A stretch of 64,000 nt of DNA from CALARM01 sp964431735 (GCA_964431735.1 CAYSLJ010000004.1:1-64000); one strand, 5' to 3'. Shown: positions 25,803-34,574, numbered from the stretch's first letter. Program-made: numbers and translations. Notes: generated from the letters alone by a model not told the origin.

Positions 25803-26399
25803 TTGCTTATAGGCCTTACCGGTGGTATAGCCAGTGGAAAGAGTAAAATTTCTCTTTTTTTGAAATCTCAGGGTGCAGTGATAATAGATGCAGACGAGAT
25901 AGCAAGACATGTGGTAGAGCCATTGTCTTCTGCATGGAAAAATATTGTTGAAGTCTGGGGAACAGATATACTGAGGCCTGATCAGTCTTTAGACAGGCAA
26001 AAACTGGCTTCTATAGTATTCAGTGATAAGAAGGAACTTGAAAAGCTTAATAATATTACTCATCCTGAGATTATAAGAGAAATTAAAGATAGAATTTCCC
26101 GTGAATCTGCCGGGACTTTAATGGTTCTGGATGCTCCTTTGCTTATAGAATCAGGTCTTTTTACGATAGTAGATTATGTATGGCTTGTAAGTGTAACAGA
26201 GGCCACTCAGATTAAGCGACTACAGGAAAGAGACGGTATGACTATAGAAGAAGCTCAAAAAAGGATATCCATGCAGATGCCTCTGGAAAAAAAGAAACAA
26301 TACGCCCATGTAATTATAGACAATGACGGTCAGTGGGAAGATACAGAGCATTTTATCAGTCTTTACCTTTTGAAGAAAGGGGAACAGCGTCGATGCTGA
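25803..26399 (+). CDS. coaE: Dephospho-CoA kinase
   Basis: Phosphorylates dephospho-CoA, the last step of coenzyme A synthesis; 198 aa, the normal length. The P-loop LTGGIASGKSKI (residues 5-16), DADEIARHVVEP, the HPEI motif (NNITHPEIIREI), MVLDAPLLIESG (Walker B-like) and RLQERDGMTIEEAQKRISMQMPLEKK (lid) are all present. It starts with TTG behind GGGAGGG. The pilB-like gene follows 80 bp downstream on the same strand. Confidence 0.95.
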   Translation: MLIGLTGGIASGKSKISLFLKSQGAVIIDADEIARHVVEPLSSAWKNIVEVWGTDILRPDQSLDRQKLASIVFSDKKELEKLNNITHPEIIREIKDRISRESAGTLMVLDAPLLIESGLFTIVDYVWLVSVTEATQIKRLQERDGMTIEEAQKRISMQMPLEKKKQYAHVIIDNDGQWEDTEHFISLYLLKKGEQRRC

Positions 26400-26479
26400 C
26401 ACAGGGCTAAATACAGCAGTGATGCAGGCAGGAACTGAACCTGTATAGTGGTGGTATTAATGTCCTGGACTTTTAAATT

Positions 26480-28132
26480 ATGAATAATCCGGAAAACATA
26501 AAGAAAATGAAACTCGGAGATATTCTGGTTAAATATGGCCTTATAAGTCAGGAACAACTGGAAACAGCTCTTGAAGCTCAAAAAGAGTTTAAAACTCGCC
26601 TGGGAAGAACTCTCGTACAGCTTGGCTATGTTACTGAAGATGATATAAACTGGGCTCTGAGCAATCAGCTTGATATTTCTTATGTACATCTTACAATAAA
26701 CATGGTGGACCTTGTTGTTGCCAGAAGTATTCCGAGAGAAGTCCTTGAATTTTATCAGATGATACCCATAGCAAAGATAGGTGATGAACTTACTCTGGTT
26801 ATGGCGGATCCTACCGATAATCAGGCTATTGAAACGGTAAAAAATACAATTAAAGCAGAGATCTCCATATCTCTGAGTTCTTCCAGTAATATCCTGTCTA
26901 TAATTCGTCAGATATTTAAAGAAGAAAGTTCTCATGATATCCAGCACAGCGATATGGAAGGGATAAAATCGGTTGATTATAAAAAAGAAATCAAGAGACT
27001 TGTTACAAGAGATTTTGACAGCGGTATTTTTGTTTATACCGTTATATTCAGAGCTTTTGAAGCAAATGCCTCTGAAATACATATTGAACCGGCAGAGGAT
27101 ATGCTCAGGATAAGATATAAAATAGACGGAATCTACTACGAGTATTTTTCCAAACCTATGAGTTTATACCCTTCAATAATGGCCCAGCTTGAAACTATTA
27201 TTAAATCAGGAAATACGTCTGGCGACGGAGGAGGACCTTTCTCTATTAATGTTATGGATCAGGTCATAAGAGTAAAGGTGCATTTTGCTCCTACTATCTA
27301 CGGCAAATCTGTAGTTTTAACCCTTATACCTTTTATAAAAAATCCTGTAAAGCTTTCTGATATGAAGATTGATGAAAGAATAACTCTGGAACTTGCGAGA
27401 GCCATGAAAAAAAATTCAGGTGTTATTATTGTATCTTCTCCGGGAAAGGTTGAAATTACGAAAACTCTTTATGCAATGCTCAGAGAAGTATCTTTTACAG
27501 ATAAAAAAGTTGTTACTCTTGAAGATTTTGTTACCTTCAGAAGAGAAGGTTTTGTCCAGATGGAATATTCTTCGCTCGAACATAATAATGATCGTGAAGT
27601 TCTGAAAAAGGCACTGGGGCAAAATCCTGATGTATTTATGTTAACTCCTGATTTGAGCGGAGAAAGTATCAGAATGCTATTTAATGTTTCTCTTACAGGG
27701 AAGTTGATATTGATAGCTCTGCCTTTTCAGAATGTATACACATGTTTTTGCTATCTCACATCTCTTGGTATAGAGCCTTTTGCCATTGCAGGCGTACTTC
27801 AGGGTATTTTTTCCCAGCGTTTATCAAGGGCTCTTTGCTTTAATTGCAAACAGAGTGTTACTGTAGCAGATTTTCCTTTCCTGGCAGATCAATTGAGTCA
27901 TAATGTCTGTTATGAAAAGGGAAAGGGCTGTCCCGAATGTAATTTTTCAGGTTATACGGGACAGACACTTCTCTATGAATACTATCTACCTTCCAGAGAA
28001 GACAGAATGAAAATTTTGACTTCAGAAGGCAGGGATATATTTGTTCCTTCCAATTATAAAACCATAAAGGAACGTTGCAGAGAAAAAGTACTGGATGGAA
28101 TTTTACCTGTCAGTGAGATTATAAATATATGA
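26480..28132 (+). CDS. Degenerate PilB/GspE-type secretion ATPase
   Basis: 550-aa relative of the type IV pilus/type II secretion assembly ATPase. The N-terminal MshEN domain (11-150) is well kept (LGDILVKYGLISQEQLETALEAQ, LGRTLVQLGYVTEDDI, NQLDISYVHL). The ATPase domain has lost its catalytic signatures. Where GPTGSGKTTTLYAML is expected it reads SSPGKVEITKTLYAML (about 317-332), with isoleucine at the Walker A lysine. Walker B reads NPDVFMLTPDLSGES in place of a GEIRDxET type. The zinc-binding CFNCK...CPECNFSGYTG is kept. I infer a non-hydrolysing regulator or scaffold. Four pilT paralogues follow on the same strand. Confidence 0.88.
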   Translation: MNNPENIKKMKLGDILVKYGLISQEQLETALEAQKEFKTRLGRTLVQLGYVTEDDINWALSNQLDISYVHLTINMVDLVVARSIPREVLEFYQMIPIAKIGDELTLVMADPTDNQAIETVKNTIKAEISISLSSSSNILSIIRQIFKEESSHDIQHSDMEGIKSVDYKKEIKRLVTRDFDSGIFVYTVIFRAFEANASEIHIEPAEDMLRIRYKIDGIYYEYFSKPMSLYPSIMAQLETIIKSGNTSGDGGGPFSINVMDQVIRVKVHFAPTIYGKSVVLTLIPFIKNPVKLSDMKIDERITLELARAMKKNSGVIIVSSPGKVEITKTLYAMLREVSFTDKKVVTLEDFVTFRREGFVQMEYSSLEHNNDREVLKKALGQNPDVFMLTPDLSGESIRMLFNVSLTGKLILIALPFQNVYTCFCYLTSLGIEPFAIAGVLQGIFSQRLSRALCFNCKQSVTVADFPFLADQLSHNVCYEKGKGCPECNFSGYTGQTLLYEYYLPSREDRMKILTSEGRDIFVPSNYKTIKERCREKVLDGILPVSEIINI

Positions 28133-28149
28133 AGCGGGGTGTTTAGAAC

Positions 28150-29271
28150 TTGGATATAGCAGAGTTGTTAATATTAACGCTCGAAAGAGGTGCTTCTGAC
28201 TTACATCTTACAGTGGGAACACCGCCTGTTTTAAGAATTAACGGCGTCCTTGTCAGGACTGATTATCCAGCCCTTACCAGGGAAACTATCCATGACCTTA
28301 TATATGATGTATTGACAGAACAGCAGAAAAGTGCTTTTGAAGAAAACATGAATCTCGATTTTTCCATAGAATTTCAGGAACTGGCTCGTTTCAGAGTTAA
28401 TGTCTATTACCACAGAAGAGGAGAAGGAGCTGTCTTTCGTCTCATACCTACAAGAATACCGACCCTGAAAGAACTGGGGTTCCCTCCTATAATAGAAGAA
28501 CTGTGCAGGCTTGACAGAGGACTCGTCCTGGTTACAGGCCCTACAGGGAGCGGTAAATCGACTACTCTTGCAGGTATGATCGATCTTATAAACGATGAAA
28601 GAGATGATCATATAATTACCATAGAAGACCCTATAGAATTCATCCATGAACACAGAAGATGTATTATCAACCAGAGGGAAGTAAAGGTTCATACCCTTAC
28701 TTTTTCCGATGCTCTCAGAGGTGCTCTGAGAGAAGATCCCGATATAATTCTTGTAGGTGAACTTCGTGATCTTGAAACAATACAGATGGCTCTTACTGCA
28801 GCAGAAACGGGACACCTTGTTCTTACTACCCTTCATACCAACAGTGCGGCAAAAACCATCGATAGAATTATTGATGTCTTTCCTCCCCATCAACAATCTC
28901 AGGTAAGAGTACAGCTTTCCGAAACAGTTGAAGCTGTTGTAGCTCAGACTCTTATGCCAAGAGCCGATGGCAGAGGGAGAATTGCTGCTCTGGAAATAAT
29001 GACAGGAACTCCTGCTATCAGGAATTTAATTCGTGAAGCCAAAACGTTCCAGATGTCATCCATTATTCAAACTGCCACGAAATGGGGTATGCAGAGTCTG
29101 GACCAACATCTGAGAACACTCCTCAAGCAGGGCGTCATAACATGGAAAGAAGCCTTCAGAGCAGCTCATGATAAAAATACATTCAGTCAATATTCTACTG
29201 AAGCACCGGTAGTAGCACCTGCAACAGAAGAAGACGAAGAGTCCAAAAGTGCCCAGTTTAATTTCTGGTAA
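28150..29271 (+). CDS. pilT: PilT twitching-motility ATPase, paralogue 1
   Basis: Hexameric retraction ATPase of type IV pili, 373 aa, cytoplasmic at the pilus base. The N-terminal PAS-like domain has GASDLHLTVGTPPVLRINGVLV. Walker A is VTGPTGSGKSTTLAGMID, the Asp box ITIEDPIEFIHEH, Walker B DPDIILVGELRDLET and the His box GHLVLTTLHTNSA. The C-terminal AIRNLIREAK matches the PilT retraction motif. It starts with TTG 17 bp after the pilB-like stop, so it is probably cotranscribed. All catalytic residues are intact. Confidence 0.94.
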   Translation: MDIAELLILTLERGASDLHLTVGTPPVLRINGVLVRTDYPALTRETIHDLIYDVLTEQQKSAFEENMNLDFSIEFQELARFRVNVYYHRRGEGAVFRLIPTRIPTLKELGFPPIIEELCRLDRGLVLVTGPTGSGKSTTLAGMIDLINDERDDHIITIEDPIEFIHEHRRCIINQREVKVHTLTFSDALRGALREDPDIILVGELRDLETIQMALTAAETGHLVLTTLHTNSAAKTIDRIIDVFPPHQQSQVRVQLSETVEAVVAQTLMPRADGRGRIAALEIMTGTPAIRNLIREAKTFQMSSIIQTATKWGMQSLDQHLRTLLKQGVITWKEAFRAAHDKNTFSQYSTEAPVVAPATEEDEESKSAQFNFW

Positions 29272-29336
29272 TAGTGAGGTATTTATATGTTAACATATGA
29301 TAGTCAGGATTTTTCTGAAGGTAAGGAGGTATTTTT

Positions 29337-30422
29337 ATGTCCATAAAACTTCATGATTTATTGAAACAGGCTGTAGAAGATGAAGCTTCCGATCTTTATT
29401 TAAAAGCAGACAGTCCTCCTGTAATAAGGGTAAATGACAGACTGAAACGTATCGGTTCTGAAGTCCCCAATTATGCTGACCTGGAAAAATTATCTCTTCA
29501 TCTTATGAATGATTATCAGAAGAAGGTTTTCCAGACCCATCCTGAAGTGGATCTTGTATATACTGTTCCTGCCGTAGGACGATTCAGGGTAAACATCTAT
29601 CGTCAGAGAGGGACAGTTGGCTTTGTTTTCAGAAGGGTCAATCTTAAAATTCCTTCTATAGATGATTTATATCTTCCTCCTGTAATGAAGCAGTTAGCTC
29701 TTGAACAGAGAGGGCTTATACTTGTTACAGGTGCTACGGGAAGCGGAAAATCTACCACCCTTTCTGCAATGATAGATTATCGTAATTCCAATATGGAAGG
29801 CCATATAATTACTATAGAAGATCCTGTAGAATTTATTCATAAAGATAAAAAGAGTATTGTAAGTCAGCGAGAGGTAGGTATAGATACGAGATCTTATTCT
29901 GAAGCTTTAAGGTATGCTCTTCGTCAGGCTCCCGATGTAATACTACTCGGAGAAATGAGAGATGTGGAAACAGTTACATCTGCTATATTCTTTGCAGAAA
30001 CAGGCCATCTTGTACTGAGTACACTCCATTCTACAAATACAAATCAGACTATGGAGAGAATAATGCAGTTTTTTCCTGCCGACTCACATCAGGAAGTATA
30101 TTTTCAGCTTTCAATGAATCTCAGAGCTATTTTTTCACAGCGTCTTCTGCCAAGAGCCGATGGTATGGGGAGAATCCCTGCAGTGGAAGTTATGGTAGTT
30201 ACACCCAGAATTAGAGATTTGATAAGAAGAGGGGAAACTGATAAGATTAAAGCTACTATTGAAGGAAGTAATGCAGAAGGTATGCAGACCTTTGACCAGC
30301 ACCTTCATGAACTTTATAAATCAGGACTTATTACCGTAGAAGATGCACTTATGAATGCAGATAGTAGAAGTGATTTAAGGTTGAAATTAAAAGGTTTTTC
30401 TACGGGAACTAAAATGGTTTAA
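29337..30422 (+). CDS. PilT/PilU-like ATPase, paralogue 2
   Basis: 361-aa PilT-family ATPase. It has an N-terminal domain with EASDLYLKADSPPVIRVNDRL, Walker A VTGATGSGKSTTLSAMID, Walker B APDVILLGEMRDVET and His box TGHLVLSTLHSTN. The AIRNLIREGK motif is changed to RIRDLIRRGE, closer to PilU, which in other bacteria works with PilT to retract pili under load. Active by sequence. AAGGAGG precedes the ATG, 65 bp after paralogue 1. Confidence 0.92.
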   Translation: MSIKLHDLLKQAVEDEASDLYLKADSPPVIRVNDRLKRIGSEVPNYADLEKLSLHLMNDYQKKVFQTHPEVDLVYTVPAVGRFRVNIYRQRGTVGFVFRRVNLKIPSIDDLYLPPVMKQLALEQRGLILVTGATGSGKSTTLSAMIDYRNSNMEGHIITIEDPVEFIHKDKKSIVSQREVGIDTRSYSEALRYALRQAPDVILLGEMRDVETVTSAIFFAETGHLVLSTLHSTNTNQTMERIMQFFPADSHQEVYFQLSMNLRAIFSQRLLPRADGMGRIPAVEVMVVTPRIRDLIRRGETDKIKATIEGSNAEGMQTFDQHLHELYKSGLITVEDALMNADSRSDLRLKLKGFSTGTKMV

Positions 30423-30423
30423 A

Positions 30424-30442
30424 TCGTGACGTGTCACGCGTG
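30424..30442. repeat. Short heptad remnant
   Basis: CGTGACGTGTCACGCGTGG, a degenerate GCGTNAC array directly after the stop of pilT paralogue 2. Confidence 0.55.
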
Positions 30443-30482
30443 GTGTTTGATTTTTTAGTAAAAGAATAAAGGTTTTATAGAT

Positions 30483-30944
30483 ATGGTTGATTCTATTAAA
30501 ATAATTGCCAGTAACAGAAAAGCAAGACATCTTTATGAAATCCTGGACACCCTGGAAGCAGGCATTGTTCTTAAAGGCAGTGAAGTAAAGTCTCTGAGAC
30601 AGGGAAAAGTGAGTTTTGTAGATGCTTTTGCAAAGGTTGACAGAGGTGAATTATGGCTTTACAATCTTCATATACCTCCCTATGAAAAGGGTGGTTATGT
30701 AAATCATGAACCTCTCAGAAACAGAAAATTATTACTTCACAGAAGAGAAATAGACAGGCTTCAGGCACAGACAGAAGCTAAAGGTCTGACTCTTGTTCCG
30801 CTTAAGATTTATTTTCGAAAAAGCTATGCCAGAGTTGAACTCGGTCTCGGTAAAGGTAAAACTCTTTACGATAAGAGAGAATCCATAGCAGAGAGAGATA
30901 CAAAGAGAAGGCTGGAACGGGGAAAGAGGGACGGAGACTTTTAA
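30483..30944 (+). CDS. smpB: SsrA-binding protein
   Basis: 153-aa tmRNA-binding protein needed for trans-translation, which frees ribosomes stalled on broken mRNA. It shows the typical IASNRKARHLYEILDTLEAGIVLKGSEVKSLR, LHIPPYEKGGYVNHEP, LLLHRREIDRL and ARVELGLGKGKTLYDKRESIAERDTKRRLER, whose basic tail enters the mRNA channel. Length is normal. The ssrA gene lies just downstream, a common pairing, although both sit inside a pilT cluster here. Confidence 0.96.
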   Translation: MVDSIKIIASNRKARHLYEILDTLEAGIVLKGSEVKSLRQGKVSFVDAFAKVDRGELWLYNLHIPPYEKGGYVNHEPLRNRKLLLHRREIDRLQAQTEAKGLTLVPLKIYFRKSYARVELGLGKGKTLYDKRESIAERDTKRRLERGKRDGDF

Positions 30945-31037
30945 CAGTTAAATATGCATGTTTAAGTGATATACCTGGATTTACATAAATATAAATCAAC
31001 GGAGAGCAGGGAACATTAAGCAGTGAATGATGAAACT

Positions 31038-31061
31038 ACGCGTCACGCGTCACGCGTCACG
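31038..31061. repeat. GCGTCAC heptad repeat array
   Basis: Three GCGTCAC units followed by GATTCTCA, just upstream of the tmRNA promoter. Confidence 0.8.
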
Positions 31062-31076
31062 ATTCTCAATTTACAC

Positions 31077-31126
31077 TTGAAATCAATATTTCTCTATGAT
31101 ATAATAAACTGGCATAATGATATAAT
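31077..31126 (+). promoter_or_regulatory. Promoter region of ssrA with duplicated -10 box
   Basis: TTGAAA (31077-31082), a 17-bp spacer and TATAAT (31100-31105) form a strong sigma-70-type promoter. ATGATATAATAAAC is repeated 21 bp further on, giving a second TATAAT at 31121-31126, 11 bp before the mature 5' end. Confidence 0.7.
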
Positions 31127-31136
31127 AAACCAACAG

Positions 31137-31491
31137 GGGGGCGTAATGGTTTCGACAGGGAATGGAATGTTAAAGCAGCAGGCCGAGGTGCCGTTGGCCT
31201 CGTTAAACAGCGGTAAAAACAATAAATGCCGATAATTATTACGAAGTAGCTTTAGCTGCTTAATGCAGCTACATCCGCTCTGGTTTCGTCAGTTGAGCCG
31301 GATGCCGGGTGTCACAGCAGACTGACTACTTTTACAGGAATGTTCCGGCCTGTAAGGGGAAATCAAGGGACTAAGGAAACTAATTCCCTGACTGGAGGGA
31401 TATAGTTCTCACGAAAATTAAATCCAGTCTAAGCTTGTAGATACTTTTACTTGAAGTTCTTTGGACGCGGGTTCGACTCCCGCCGCCTCCA
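31137..31491 (+). ncRNA. ssrA: Transfer-messenger RNA (tmRNA)
   Basis: Rescues stalled ribosomes by acting first as tRNA-Ala and then as mRNA. The 5' end GGGGGCGTAATGGTTTCGAC pairs through GGGGGCG with CGCCTCC at the 3' end, and the T arm GGGTTCGACTCCCGCC precedes it. The mRNA part encodes the tag ADNYYEVALAA followed by TAA (31228-31263). The acceptor ends at the discriminator A (31491); CCA is not encoded. One-piece form, length about 355 nt. Its partner smpB lies upstream. Confidence 0.96.
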
Positions 31492-31494
31492 TTA

Positions 31495-31652
31495 GAAAGT
31501 GAGAGGTGAGAGGTGAGAGGTGAGTAATATACTGACCTTCTACTTCTCACTTCTCACTTCTCACTATTCACTACTCACTAATGGCCATGACCGGGTAGGT
31601 TACAACGAAGTATGAGAATCCGTTTCTCCCGTAATGCGTTACGATTCTCATA
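31495..31652. mobile_element. Composite heptad element, type II
   Basis: Inverted heptad arms (GTGAGAG units, then CTTCTCA/TTCACTA/CTCACTA units to 31581) are followed by TATGAGAATC (31611-31620) and GATTCTCATA (31643-31652) around a short GCGTTAC core. Lies directly after tmRNA. Confidence 0.7.
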
Positions 31653-31675
31653 TAAATTAAAAGAGGTGAACGTTA

Positions 31676-32812
31676 ATGTCTACGTCGACAACACCGACCA
31701 AAAGAAGAACAGGCAGGGTGACAGATGTTTCCGGAGAGGTAGACCTCAATAAACTGCTTAAAGAAATGATTGAAAGAAGAGCATCAGATTTACATCTGAA
31801 AACAGGCAGCCCTCCTATGATGAGAATCGACGGAAATCTCTACCCTGCATCCCATACAATACTCACTCCTGATAGTATAAGAGCGGCTCTGAGCGGTATC
31901 CTCACAGATAAACAGAGAACTACCTTTGAAATGGAAAAAGAACTGGACCTTGGATACAGTGTAAGAGGTCTGTCCCGTTTCAGAGTTAATATTTATCTCC
32001 AGAGAGGAACCTGGGGAGCGGCATTTAGAACTATTCCCGCCCGTCCTTTTACCCTGGATGAATTAAAACTTCCTACCGTATTAAAAGATCTTGCCATGAA
32101 ACCAAGAGGACTTATCCTTGTTACCGGTCCTACCGGATGCGGTAAATCTACCACACTGGCTTCTATAATCGATTTTATTAACGAAAATAAGAGATGTCAT
32201 ATTGTAACTATTGAAGATCCTATTGAATTTTTACATCGTGATAAGAGATGTCTTATAAGCCAGAGAGAAGTAGGGCCTGATACGAATTCCTTCAATGAAG
32301 CTCTTAAACGTGCCCTGAGACAGGATCCTGATGTTATACTCGTAGGTGAAATGAGAGACCTGGAAACAACAGCTATTGCTATTTCTGCTGCAGAAACGGG
32401 ACATCTTGTACTTGCCACATTACATACTACCGGTGCAGCAGCTACAATAGATAGAATCATAGATCAATTCCCTGCCCATCAACAGGGACAGATAAGAATT
32501 CAGCTTGCCTCCATTTTAGAAGGTGTACTGTCACAGGTACTTATGCCGAGAGCTAAAGGTGAAGGACGTGTCATGGCTATGGAGATCCTTACTGTTACAC
32601 CTGCTGTCAGAAATGTAATAAGAGAAGAAAAAGTTCATCAAATAATGAATATAATGCAGGGTGGAGCAATCCACCATATGAAGACCCTGGATATGGCTTT
32701 AAGGGATCTCTTTGTTCAGGGAATTATCAGCTATGAAGAAGCTTTCTCTAAAGCCCAGGATCCTGGAGAATTTAACAGACTCGTAGGACATGGAGACGCA
32801 GAAGAAGGATAA
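31676..32812 (+). CDS. PilT twitching-motility ATPase, paralogue 3
   Basis: 378 aa, closest in this cluster to paralogue 1. A basic 15-residue N-terminal extension (STSTTPTKRRTGRV) precedes RRASDLHLKTGSPPMMRIDGNLY. Walker A is VTGPTGCGKSTTLASIID, Walker B DPDVILVGEMRDLET and the His box GHLVLATLHTTGA. AVRNVIREEK keeps the retraction motif form. Catalytic residues are complete. AAAGAGGTG precedes the ATG. A 116-bp spacer separates it from paralogue 4. Confidence 0.93.
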   Translation: MSTSTTPTKRRTGRVTDVSGEVDLNKLLKEMIERRASDLHLKTGSPPMMRIDGNLYPASHTILTPDSIRAALSGILTDKQRTTFEMEKELDLGYSVRGLSRFRVNIYLQRGTWGAAFRTIPARPFTLDELKLPTVLKDLAMKPRGLILVTGPTGCGKSTTLASIIDFINENKRCHIVTIEDPIEFLHRDKRCLISQREVGPDTNSFNEALKRALRQDPDVILVGEMRDLETTAIAISAAETGHLVLATLHTTGAAATIDRIIDQFPAHQQGQIRIQLASILEGVLSQVLMPRAKGEGRVMAMEILTVTPAVRNVIREEKVHQIMNIMQGGAIHHMKTLDMALRDLFVQGIISYEEAFSKAQDPGEFNRLVGHGDAEEG

Positions 32813-32928
32813 TCAGAGTTTAAAGTTGCCTCCGAACATTATACTATCATATGAATATATCGGATTATATAATGTTCGTTATTTTTAAATTTTAACTATT
32901 TGAACTATTTGTAAGGAGAGCAGTAAAA

Positions 32929-34005
32929 GTGAGCACTGAAACTAAACCTATGAATCTGGAAGAATTGCTGCAATTAATGGTTAAGAGAGGAGCATCGGAT
33001 CTTCATCTTGCTGTAGGAAGCCCTCCTACATTCAGAATCGATGGAAGACTTACACCTGTAAGTAAGGATCTGCTCAGACCTCAGGATACTCAGATGATGC
33101 TTGAACCTTTGCTAAACGATATGCAGAAAATGAATCTTCTGAAAAATAAAGAATTTGACACAGCTTACAGTGTCAGAGGACTTTCACGCTTTAGAATAAG
33201 TATTTTTTTTCAGAGAGGCACCCTTGGAGCTTCTATAAGAATTATGCCTCCAAGACCACTTACACTTGATGAACTCGGACTTCCGGGACAGCTAAAAAAG
33301 ACTCTTGCTTTAAACAGTGGCCTTATAATTGTTGCAGGTCCTTCTGGAAGCGGAAAGACTACAACCCTTGCTTCTATGATAGACTTTATTAATGAGCATC
33401 GTAGCTGTCTTATTATAAGCATAGAAGAACCTATAGAATTTTTACACCGTAATAAACAGAGTATAATATGTCAGAGAGAGGTCGGCCCTGATACCAATTC
33501 CATCCTGAGTGCTCTTCAGAGCGCTCTTCGACAGGCTCCTGATGTAGTAGTAGTGAGTGATTTAAAAGATGAAAATGTAATAAATGAGTGTATTTCCATT
33601 GCAAATGCAGGTGTACTGGTAATGGCCAATTTGAGAACTTCAGGAGTTTTTCCGACTATTAATCATATAATTGATAGTTTCCCAGAAGATAAAAGGGATA
33701 AAACAAGAGCTTTACTTACTGCCTGCCTTCAGGGTGTCTTTTCTCAGACTCTTATAGCAAAAGCCAAAGCCAGAGGCAGAATTGTTGCAATGGAATATAT
33801 AATTCCCTCGCCAAAGTTAAAAAGATGTCTCAGAGAGGGAGATATGATTAATTTTGAGAAACTCATTGATAAGGAACCTGATACAAAATCTCAGTCAGCA
33901 GCACTGAGGGATCTCTGTAATAAGAAGGTTATAACAAGGGAAGAAGCTATAGCCAATGCTTATAATCCGGCTGAACTGGAAAGGATTATAGATAGAGCTT
34001 ACTAA
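32929..34005 (+). CDS. PilT-like protein with broken Walker B, paralogue 4
   Basis: 358 aa. The N-terminal domain (GASDLHLAVGSPPTFRIDGRL) and Walker A (VAGPSGSGKTTTLASMID) are intact. Walker B reads APDVVVVSDLKDENV, so the catalytic glutamate of GExRDxET is replaced by aspartate in a changed context. The His box reads AGVLVMANLRTSG and lacks both histidines. KLKRCLREGD replaces AIRNLIREGK. It may bind ATP without normal hydrolysis and modulate a mixed hexamer (inference). It starts with GTG behind AAGGAGAG. It is probably a diverged duplicate of paralogue 3. Confidence 0.9.
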   Translation: MSTETKPMNLEELLQLMVKRGASDLHLAVGSPPTFRIDGRLTPVSKDLLRPQDTQMMLEPLLNDMQKMNLLKNKEFDTAYSVRGLSRFRISIFFQRGTLGASIRIMPPRPLTLDELGLPGQLKKTLALNSGLIIVAGPSGSGKTTTLASMIDFINEHRSCLIISIEEPIEFLHRNKQSIICQREVGPDTNSILSALQSALRQAPDVVVVSDLKDENVINECISIANAGVLVMANLRTSGVFPTINHIIDSFPEDKRDKTRALLTACLQGVFSQTLIAKAKARGRIVAMEYIIPSPKLKRCLREGDMINFEKLIDKEPDTKSQSAALRDLCNKKVITREEAIANAYNPAELERIIDRAY

Positions 34006-34035
34006 TATTATAGTGTAAACATAAAATTAACGTAC

Positions 34036-34087
34036 TGTTAGTGGTAAGTAGTGAGTAGAGCAGAAATAAGTTTTTACTCACTATTTA
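34036..34087. repeat. TTCACTA-type heptad pair
   Basis: GTAGTGAGTAG faces TACTCACTATT as short inverted arms between the convergent pilT paralogue 4 and the hypothetical gene, whose stop is at its edge. Confidence 0.6.
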
Positions 34088-34525
34088 TTTTGAATCCTCC
34101 ATAAGACCGAGTAATTTCTGCAGTATATGTCTGTAATCCGGATTCTCAAGAAGCTTGTTTGTTATAGCTTCCTGCATATGGGAAAAGCCCTTGTCCTTCA
34201 TAAAGTGTTTGCCGAATTCCTGTCCCAGTACATCTTTTACCATCTGAGTGGCAGCTTTTTGAAGGTAATCTTTACGAGTGCTGTCCATTTTAAGCATCTG
34301 AGATTTTGCCATAGTTAAAAAAGCCTGATGTTTTTTTGAAGGAGGTTCTGGAGGAAAATACATGTCATCATCCAGGGTAAGACGGATAAAACTTAAATTT
34401 TTATGACTGATATTACCTTTAGGCTTATTTATATCCATTTTTATCATTTCCTGAGACAGGAAATGTTCTCTCTGGCGAGAATAATCAGACTGAGGCTTAG
34501 GTTCATTCATAGAATTATTGATCAA
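34085..34525 (-). CDS. Hypothetical protein
   Basis: 146 aa, not recognised. It is charged and helical, with a proline-rich patch (YFPPEPPSKKHQAFL) followed by KSQMLKMDSTRKDYLQKAATQMVKDVLGQEFGKHF. No signal peptide or membrane helix. The start is TTG 34525 or ATG 34510; the AAGGAAGG motif is close to the former. It faces pilT paralogue 4 and precedes nothing obvious, so no role can be inferred. Confidence 0.5.
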   Translation of the reverse strand: MINNSMNEPKPQSDYSRQREHFLSQEMIKMDINKPKGNISHKNLSFIRLTLDDDMYFPPEPPSKKHQAFLTMAKSQMLKMDSTRKDYLQKAATQMVKDVLGQEFGKHFMKDKGFSHMQEAITNKLLENPDYRHILQKLLGLMEDSK

Positions 34526-34541
34526 ATTCCTTCCTTAAAAT

Positions 34542-34574
34542 CGTGACGCGTGACGCATAAAGCGTGACACGGGG
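34542..34574. repeat. GCGTNAC heptad repeat array
   Basis: GTGACGC/ATAAAGC/GTGACAC units. The flanks match those of 4309-4340. Confidence 0.7.

Noticed and set aside
31023..31235. A 70-codon ORF overlapping the tmRNA gene
   Set aside because: It runs through a heptad repeat, the promoter and the tmRNA 5' part; the RNA gene explains the sequence.
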